A DNA stretch of 10,119 nucleotides from the NCBI GenBank assembly GCA_964544345.1, contig CAZJBT010000084.1:1-10119 (forward strand). Reading direction: 5' to 3'. Below the pieces are notes generated by a model. It was not told where the DNA came from. It was given only the letters and a program-made list of their open reading frames with translations, and did not search any database. The first letter of the stretch is position 1. Each line of letters begins with the position of its first letter. This document shows, piece after piece, positions 5,498 through 10,119 of the stretch. The position numbers and the translations under genes are program-made. The DNA comes from CAKTOF01 sp964544345. Lineage in GTDB: Bacteria > Bacillota > Clostridia > Oscillospirales > Oscillospiraceae.

Positions 5498-7495
5498 ATG
5501 AAACAGACCATCCGCCAGCCAGTGGGTCTGGTGCGTGCCGCCCGGTGGGCGCAGAAGCTGTCCGAGCGGCAGCCGGCGCTGCGCACGGTGGCCGTCTGCG
5601 CGCTTTATGGGCTGGGGGGCCTGAGTCTTGCCGGCGCGGGGCTGCTCGGCTCGCCGCTGCCGCTGGCGGCATGCCTGATCGCCTGCGCGCCGCAGGGATA
5701 CCGTGCGCTCTCTGCACTCGCAGGCGCGCTCGTGGGCTATGGACTGTTCTGGGGACTGTACCTGGGGCTGGAGGGCATGGCCGCGGCGCTGCTGGTCTTC
5801 GCTGCGATGCGGATCTTCGCGCCGACGCCGTATTCTGTGCGGCTCTGGTTCGCGCCGGTAACGAGCGCGGCGATGACGGCGGTCATCAGCGGCGTGTTTG
5901 CCCTCGCGGAGCAGGCGAGCCTGCTTGCCGCCGCGCTGCTTGGCGCAAAGGTGCTGCTCGCCGCCGTCGGTACGGTCGGCTTCCGCCGCGCGCTTGCGGA
6001 CTTCGACCGTTGGGCCATGCTGTTTTTGACCGCCTGCCTGCTGATGGGGTTGTGCGCCGTGCCGCTGCCGGCGGGCATGACGCTCGGTGCGGTCGCCGCG
6101 GCAGTGGTCGGCGTGTACGCGTCCGGCACGGCCGCGGGCGCGGCTGCTGCGGGTCTGTGCGGACTGGCGCTCGATCTTGCGGCGGGTGCGCCCGGCACGG
6201 CCACGGCGGGATATCTGCTTGCGGGCGTGATGTGTCTGGCGTTCCACACACCGGCCGGCGTGCAGCGCTCGGCGCTGTTTACGGTGTCAGTGACGGCGGT
6301 CGTGCTCTTTGCCGGCGACGCCGATCTTGCGCTGATTCCCGCCTGCGCGCTCGGCGCGGGGCTATCGCTGCTGCTGCCGGGTGCGCTCGCGCGCGGCAGC
6401 TTAGCGCCGGAGCGGCAGAGCGTCCCGGTTCGCACGCGATTGAATGAGGCGGCAAGCGTGCTTGAAACGATACACACCTTTTTGCAGCAGACGGACGAGC
6501 CGCCCCGGCAGACCGACGCGGCTGTGATCTTCGACCGCACTGCGGACGACATTTGCCGCTGCTGCGGCGGCTACGCGCGCTGCTGGGAGCAAAATGCGGC
6601 GCAGACCTACCGAATCCTGAGCGCTGCCGCGCCGAAAATTCTAGAGCGCGGCATGGCGGTGCGCGAAGACTTCCCGCCGGAGTTCCGCTGCTGCCGGCTC
6701 GACGGCTTCCTGCGCACGGTCAACTGTGAGGTGGACGAGCTGCGGCTGCGCCGTCTGCTGCATGAAAGCGTCCGTCAGGCGCGCGGCGGCGCGGCCGAGC
6801 AGTATGCGCTGATGGCCGGCTTCCTGCGCGCGGCCGCACAGGAGATGACGCAGACGACTGCCCGGCCCGATCGATTCCGCTGCGAGGTCAGTAGCGCCTC
6901 GGCGGGACGGCGCGGGAACGCAGTCTCCGGCGACCGCTGCGCCGTGGTACATGGCCCCGGGCATCGGTTCTATGTGCTGCTGTGCGACGGCATGGGTACC
7001 GGCGTGATGGCGGCGGAGGAGTCGCTGCAGGCGACCGAGGTGCTCAGCGGGCTGCTGCGCGCGGGCGTCGCGGCGGCGGATGCCATTGCGCTGCTCGACT
7101 CGGCCTGCGCGCTGCGCACGGGCGCGGGCTTCGCAACGATCGATCTGTTCGAGGCCGACCTTCTGAGCGGAGAATGTACCCTGTATAAGCAGGGCGCGGC
7201 GCCCTCGTTTTACAGGAAGGGACGCCGCGTCGGGCAGGTGGGGACAGCGACTGTGCCGCCTGGCTTCGCGGCGGGAGGGGACCGCCGCCCCGGGCGGCAC
7301 AGCCTGTCCTTGGGAGGAGAGGATCTGTTGGTGCTGGTCACGGACGGCGCCGCGGACAGCCAAACGGCCGAACGCTTGCGCGCCTGGGTCGGCACCGCGC
7401 CCGCTGAACTAGCCGACAGCCTGCTCGCGGGATGTATGGGAGAGGACGATGCGACCGTAGTGGTCATCCGCGTGCGGCCGCGCACCTCTGTCTGA
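5498..7495 (+). CDS. spoIIE: Stage II sporulation protein E, PP2C-type phosphatase
   Basis: A 665-residue membrane phosphatase of early sporulation. In the known pathway SpoIIE sits at the polar septum with FtsZ and dephosphorylates SpoIIAA, which frees sigma-F in the forespore. Residues about 28-300 are strongly hydrophobic (roughly ten membrane segments). Residues 300-465 form the linker region, with a Cys-rich signature CRCCGGYARCWEQN at 353-366 typical of SpoIIE. Residues 466-660 form the PP2C phosphatase domain with Asp479 (SGD), Asp497 (CDGMGTG), Asp616 (TDGAAD) and Asp650/651 (EDDATVVV) as likely metal ligands, plus KQGAAPSFYRKG. The ATG at 5498 has GGGGAG just upstream; a longer in-frame extension to 5015 crosses the CYTH gene and is rejected. 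The protein is short against B. subtilis SpoIIE (827 residues), mainly in the linker. The base composition is very GC-rich. Confidence 0.93.
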   Translation: MKQTIRQPVGLVRAARWAQKLSERQPALRTVAVCALYGLGGLSLAGAGLLGSPLPLAACLIACAPQGYRALSALAGALVGYGLFWGLYLGLEGMAAALLVFAAMRIFAPTPYSVRLWFAPVTSAAMTAVISGVFALAEQASLLAAALLGAKVLLAAVGTVGFRRALADFDRWAMLFLTACLLMGLCAVPLPAGMTLGAVAAAVVGVYASGTAAGAAAAGLCGLALDLAAGAPGTATAGYLLAGVMCLAFHTPAGVQRSALFTVSVTAVVLFAGDADLALIPACALGAGLSLLLPGALARGSLAPERQSVPVRTRLNEAASVLETIHTFLQQTDEPPRQTDAAVIFDRTADDICRCCGGYARCWEQNAAQTYRILSAAAPKILERGMAVREDFPPEFRCCRLDGFLRTVNCEVDELRLRRLLHESVRQARGGAAEQYALMAGFLRAAAQEMTQTTARPDRFRCEVSSASAGRRGNAVSGDRCAVVHGPGHRFYVLLCDGMGTGVMAAEESLQATEVLSGLLRAGVAAADAIALLDSACALRTGAGFATIDLFEADLLSGECTLYKQGAAPSFYRKGRRVGQVGTATVPPGFAAGGDRRPGRHSLSLGGEDLLVLVTDGAADSQTAERLRAWVGTAPAELADSLLAGCMGEDDATVVVIRVRPRTSV

Positions 7496-7520
7496 CAATA
7501 TACCAAAAGAGACCCAGGCT

Positions 7521-7531
7521 TTTTGTCGAAA
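7521..7531 (+). promoter_or_regulatory. Candidate Spo0A box
   Basis: TTTTGTCGAAA contains the complete 0A-box core TGTCGAA (7524-7530). It lies 26 bp after the spoIIE stop and about 135 bp upstream of the predicted start of the flavoprotein transcript. A chance 7-mer match is possible. Confidence 0.35.
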
Positions 7532-7538
7532 TCGCAAA

Positions 7539-7575
7539 GGCGGGAAATATTTCCTGCCCTTGCTTCTTTTTCTGC
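7539..7575 (+). terminator. Probable terminator of spoIIE
   Basis: GGCGGGAAAT (7539-7548) and ATTTCCTGCC (7549-7558) pair with one G-U wobble, forming a hairpin with an AU-rich tip. A pyrimidine stretch with TTCTTTTTC follows. It is a moderate terminator lying 43 bp after the stop codon. Confidence 0.55.
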
Positions 7576-7628
7576 ATGGCTCCGGAAAAACGGGAATCAA
7601 ACGACGGGGAAGAAGCGGAAAGAATTAT

Positions 7629-7657
7629 TTGCTATTCGGCGGCTTTTGGTGTAAACT
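7629..7657 (+). promoter_or_regulatory. Promoter of the flavoprotein gene
   Basis: TTGCTA (7629-7634) is followed after 17 bp by TAAACT (7652-7657). The predicted start is near 7664, leaving a leader of about 36 nt with AGGAGG at 7685-7690. Both elements match consensus at four to five positions, so this is a fair but not certain promoter. Confidence 0.5.
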
Positions 7658-7699
7658 ATATCCGTTGGATTGAAAAATACCACAAGGAGGACGCAAACT

Positions 7700-9250
7700 A
7701 TGAAAAAACTTGAAGCCGATATCGTCGTTGTCGGCGGCGGTATGTCCGGCCTCACCGCGGCGACCCAGGCGGCGGAGAAGGGTGCAAACGTCGTTTTGTT
7801 TGAGAAAGGCTCCACACTCGGCGGCGCAGCCAATATGGGCATGGCCTTCTTTGCTGTGGAGAGCAAGTATCAGCGCGACCAGATGGAGACCTATACCAAG
7901 GACGATGCGTTCCGCTTCTTTATGGAGTATACGCACTGGAAGGCCGACGCGAAGCTCGTCCGCCGCTGGTTCAACATGTCCGCCAGCACGGTGGAGTGGG
8001 TCGAGAACTTCGGAGTGGAGTTCCTCGGCGCGTACAAGTATTTCCAGGATTCCAAGTGCACGCAGCACATGATCAAGCTGCCGGGCACGAACAAGCCGAC
8101 AGAGCGTCAGGCCTCCCGTATGGTCAAGCTGATGACCGATTATGCGACGCAGCTCGGCGTGCAGTTCCAGTTCAAGACCCCGGTCAAGAAGATCCTCACC
8201 GGCGACCAGGGGCAGGTGCTCGGTGTCCTGGCAACGGATGAGTCCGGCGAAGAGGTCGAGTGCCTGGCGGACGCCGTCATCGTCGGCACCGGCGGCATCG
8301 GCAACAATGTCGAGATGATCAAGAAGTACCTCGGCTATGAGTGGGGCAAGGATATGTTCACCTTCCGCATCCCCGGCATCGACGGCGACGGCATCAACAT
8401 GGTCTGGGAGATCGGCGGCGCCCATACCCCGCTGAGCATGGAGGTCACTTATAACACCCCCGGCACGACCGACGTGTTCAAGACCCTCTCTGAGGTCATG
8501 CGCCAGCCGAGCTGCATCATGGTCTCCCCGCAGGGCGAGCGTATCATCAACGAGCAGATCATGAACAACACGACCTTCACCGGCAACGCGATCCTGCAGC
8601 AGACCGGCCACCGCGCCTATTCGATCATCGGCTCGGATGGCATCAACTACCTCAAAGAGCACGGCCTCGACTACATCACCTATCACCATGCGGTCAAGGA
8701 TCTGACCAACTGGGAGAAGGAGAAGGAAGCCTACTTCTCCGGCGCCGAGGGCGACGTCACCTCGTCCGTGTTCGGCGCGGACAACGGCGTGTCCTACCGC
8801 GCCGAGGGCGACGACGAGTCCCAGCAGCAGAATTTCTATGAGTGCAACAGCCTCGAGGAGGTCGCGCAGATCATCGGTTGCGACTATGCGACCCTGAAAA
8901 AGACCATCGACGAATACAACACCTATGCCGGCGGTTACGACGCGCAGTTCCTCAAGCCGTCGAAGTGGCTCCGCCCGATCACCGGCGAGAAGTTCTACGT
9001 CGCGCGTCACTTCCCGTCCGGCTACGGCTCGCTGGCCGGCATCAAGGTCAACTACAATATGCAGGTTCTCAATACGGAGGATAAGCCGATCCCCGGCCTG
9101 TACGGCTGCGGCACGGATACTGCCCATGTCTTTGCGGGCGAGTACTGCTTCTATCATCCGGGTTCCACCATGTCCTACGCGCTCAACTCTGCGCGTATCG
9201 CCGGCATGGAGGCTTGGGACTACATCAACTCCGACGATTTTGTCGTCTGA
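7700..9250 (+). CDS. Soluble fumarate-reductase-like FAD flavoprotein
   Basis: A 516-residue FAD-dependent oxidoreductase of the fumarate reductase/succinate dehydrogenase flavoprotein superfamily. It has an N-terminal FAD fold (IVVVGGGMSGLTAA, glycines at 12-17, Glu35), the GGAANMGMAF loop at 41-50, a second FAD contact VIVGTGGIG (193-201), and GIDGDGINMVWEIGGA (226-241). GERIINE (279-285) carries the Arg that corresponds to the catalytic acid Arg of fumarate reductases. The C-terminal lobe ends PIPGLYGCGTD...YALNSARIAG, where canonical fumarate reductases have HxTMGG and NRLGGNAL motifs. The substrate-binding residues therefore differ and the acceptor is unlikely to be fumarate. No signal peptide, heme motif or FMN domain is present, so it is cytoplasmic. 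I chose ATG 7700 because AGGAGG lies 9 nt upstream. Codon use is strongly C-ending (ATC, CTC, AAG, GAG), suggesting high expression. Confidence 0.88.
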   Translation: MKKLEADIVVVGGGMSGLTAATQAAEKGANVVLFEKGSTLGGAANMGMAFFAVESKYQRDQMETYTKDDAFRFFMEYTHWKADAKLVRRWFNMSASTVEWVENFGVEFLGAYKYFQDSKCTQHMIKLPGTNKPTERQASRMVKLMTDYATQLGVQFQFKTPVKKILTGDQGQVLGVLATDESGEEVECLADAVIVGTGGIGNNVEMIKKYLGYEWGKDMFTFRIPGIDGDGINMVWEIGGAHTPLSMEVTYNTPGTTDVFKTLSEVMRQPSCIMVSPQGERIINEQIMNNTTFTGNAILQQTGHRAYSIIGSDGINYLKEHGLDYITYHHAVKDLTNWEKEKEAYFSGAEGDVTSSVFGADNGVSYRAEGDDESQQQNFYECNSLEEVAQIIGCDYATLKKTIDEYNTYAGGYDAQFLKPSKWLRPITGEKFYVARHFPSGYGSLAGIKVNYNMQVLNTEDKPIPGLYGCGTDTAHVFAGEYCFYHPGSTMSYALNSARIAGMEAWDYINSDDFVV

Positions 9251-9273
9251 TCCTGACATTTGATGAAACGGAT

Positions 9274-9302
9274 CGCCCGGGCAGGTTCTGCCTGCCCGGG
9301 CG
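9274..9302 (+). terminator. GC-rich hairpin after the flavoprotein gene
   Basis: CGCCCGGGCAGG (9274-9285) and CCTGCCCGGGCG (9291-9302) form a perfect 12-bp stem with a 5-nt loop, 24 bp after the stop. There is no T-tract on either side, so it may act as a pause or mRNA-stabilising hairpin rather than a classical terminator. Confidence 0.55.
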
Positions 9303-9333
9303 TCTGATCAAAAACTGCATACGTTTCGCATGA

Positions 9334-9415
9334 CACATGTGGTACCTCCGGTACGTAAATCTGATCACAGAACGAACCCTTCCGATCAGATGCCGGGGCA
9401 CACATGTGCTTTTTT
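9334..9415 (+). promoter_or_regulatory. Predicted three-helix RNA ending in U6, possible attenuator
   Basis: CACATGTG at 9334-9341 can pair with a second CACATGTG at 9401-9408, enclosing two more helices: GTACC/GGTAC (9342-9346 with 9350-9354) and ATCTGATC/GATCAGAT (9359-9366 with 9384-9391). One base after the closing helix there is a run of six T. The element sits 30 nt upstream of the membrane protein start codon. A small local hairpin (9398-9409) before the same U-tract is an alternative fold. The fold was read by eye and not computed. Confidence 0.45.
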
Positions 9416-9445
9416 ATTGCCAAAATGGAAAGGGAGAGATATTTT

Positions 9446-10012
9446 ATGCCGAGAAATCAGGCGCAGCGCATGGTGTTCGCGTTGCTCACCGTGATCGTCA
9501 CTGTCCATGCCTATGTGTTCTACAGCCTGTACGTCGTCAACGGAGGAACGCTGATGGAGGTGACCGGCGCGCAGAGCGTGCTGGCAGCCATCCGCGCGAA
9601 CGGCGGCGTGTATATGTTCGGCCGCGCACTGCCGATCTGGGCGGTCGTCGCAGTCGAGTTCTGCTTTGCCTATCTGCTCGAGGTCGTCATGGGGAGCCCC
9701 TGCTCGTTCCGTCTCGCGGCCAAGGTGTTTGACCCGCGCCAGACCCATCCGGTACAGATGGAAACGGCTGTTATCTGCGCCACGGTTGGACTGATGTGCC
9801 CGGCGATGAGCTTTATCGCCGCGTGGCTCTACTATCCGTACTATGCCGGTTTCCACCTCGTGACGCTGCTGGCCAACTGGCTCAAGCTCGTCTGTTTCAA
9901 TTTCCCGTTTGCCTTTTTCTCGCAGTTGTTCTTTATCCAGCCGCTGATCCGCAAGGTGTTCGGCCTGCTCTACCGCAAGGACATTGCCGCCCGCGCTGCC
10001 GCGGCGGAGTGA
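9446..10012 (+). CDS. Four-helix membrane protein, tandem DUF2798-like
   Basis: A 188-residue integral membrane protein with four hydrophobic segments (about 8-31, 62-84, 106-130 and 141-168). The halves look like two repeats, each a helix following a polar start (QRMVFALLTV; METAVICATV) and then a second helix after a short loop (LPIWAVVAVEFCFAYLL; LANWLKLVCFNFPFAFFSQLFF). The ending FFIQPLIRKVF is typical of the DUF2798 family as I remember it; the family function is unknown. I chose ATG 9446 because AAAGGGAGAG lies just upstream; the earlier ATG at 9404 sits within a predicted hairpin. The gene follows the flavoprotein by 195 bp on the same strand, behind a hairpin and a possible attenuator. 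Co-transcription with partial termination is plausible, and a membrane partner for the flavoprotein is only a guess. Confidence 0.75.
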   Translation: MPRNQAQRMVFALLTVIVTVHAYVFYSLYVVNGGTLMEVTGAQSVLAAIRANGGVYMFGRALPIWAVVAVEFCFAYLLEVVMGSPCSFRLAAKVFDPRQTHPVQMETAVICATVGLMCPAMSFIAAWLYYPYYAGFHLVTLLANWLKLVCFNFPFAFFSQLFFIQPLIRKVFGLLYRKDIAARAAAAE

Positions 10013-10049
10013 ACAGAGCGGGAAGAAGGTCTGTAAGAAAGCTGTGGAG

Positions 10050-10081
10050 ACCCGGCGGCGCACATCCGGGCGCCGCCGGGT
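10050..10081 (+). terminator. GC-rich hairpin after the membrane protein gene
   Basis: ACCCGGCGGCGC (10050-10061) and GCGCCGCCGGGT (10070-10081) form a perfect 12-bp stem around an 8-nt loop, 37 bp after the stop. As at 9274-9302, no T-tract follows. Termination is inferred from position and stem strength only. Confidence 0.5.
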
Positions 10082-10119
10082 GAGACTGCCAAAGGACGCC
10101 GCAGAGGTTCTTTGACAGG

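Noticed and set aside
7562..7616. Imperfect hairpin GCTTCTT/AAGAAGC with G-U extension
   Set aside because: It lies upstream of the predicted flavoprotein start and behind the spoIIE terminator, so it would probably not be part of a mature transcript; likely chance.
7625..9259. Long minus-strand frame of 544 codons
   Set aside because: Antisense to the flavoprotein gene, no ribosome binding site, and a repetitive composition rich in Arg, Asp, Val and Leu. It is a shadow of C-ending codon bias.
1..10119. tRNA genes, rRNA, CRISPR arrays, insertion sequences
   Set aside because: I looked for T-loop motifs, spaced repeats and transposase-like proteins on both strands and found none.

Overview
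The window looks like a chromosomal stretch of a fairly GC-rich, spore-forming anaerobic Clostridium-class Firmicute, probably a gut Oscillospiraceae-type organism. The basis is a recognisable SpoIIE sporulation phosphatase, strong AGGAGG-type ribosome binding sites on nearly every gene, and oxygen-independent flavin and iron-sulfur redox enzymes. The genus is inference. No tRNA, rRNA, transposase or CRISPR array is visible.

The layout turns on a divergent hub at 5355-5497. Everything left of it reads on the minus strand. In order of transcription these are a CYTH-domain protein overlapping by 4 bp with a large FMN/4Fe-4S/FAD enoate reductase of the FadH type (5354-2761), then a LysR regulator (2549-1614), then a 40-residue Met/Cys-rich peptide gene (1513-1391) that is too short for ordinary gene callers. 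After about 800 bp with no convincing gene come a CsoR-type copper-sensing repressor with a Cys-rich N-terminal extension (581-210) and the first 8 codons of another gene cut by the window edge (26-1). Everything right of the hub reads on the plus strand: spoIIE (5498-7495), a soluble fumarate-reductase-like flavoprotein (7700-9250) and a small four-helix membrane protein resembling tandem DUF2798 domains (9446-10012).

The most interesting part is 1332-1614. Directly behind the LysR stop codon lies a perfect 8-bp inverted repeat with the classical LysR-type form ATAG-N7-CTAT (T-N11-A). Its centre is about 65 bp upstream of the start site predicted from a near-consensus promoter (TAGACA-N16-TATAAT). 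That promoter faces a 40-codon ORF with a good ribosome binding site, which ends just before a perfect 12-bp terminator hairpin followed by U7. This is a complete, compact LysR-regulated small-peptide unit. The peptide carries the run MRMQMCMC, so it could be a metal- or thiol-binding peptide, or a leader peptide sensing Met/Cys supply.

Two other non-coding elements stand out. One is a perfect 10-bp inverted repeat just upstream of the spoIIE ribosome binding site. The other is a predicted three-helix RNA ending in U6 in front of the membrane protein gene, which looks like a terminator or attenuator.

Functionally, the window brings together two flavoenzymes likely to reduce organic electron acceptors (the FadH-like reductase and the fumarate-reductase-like protein), their possible regulator, metal sensing, and a sporulation gene. 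No substrate can be read from sequence alone.
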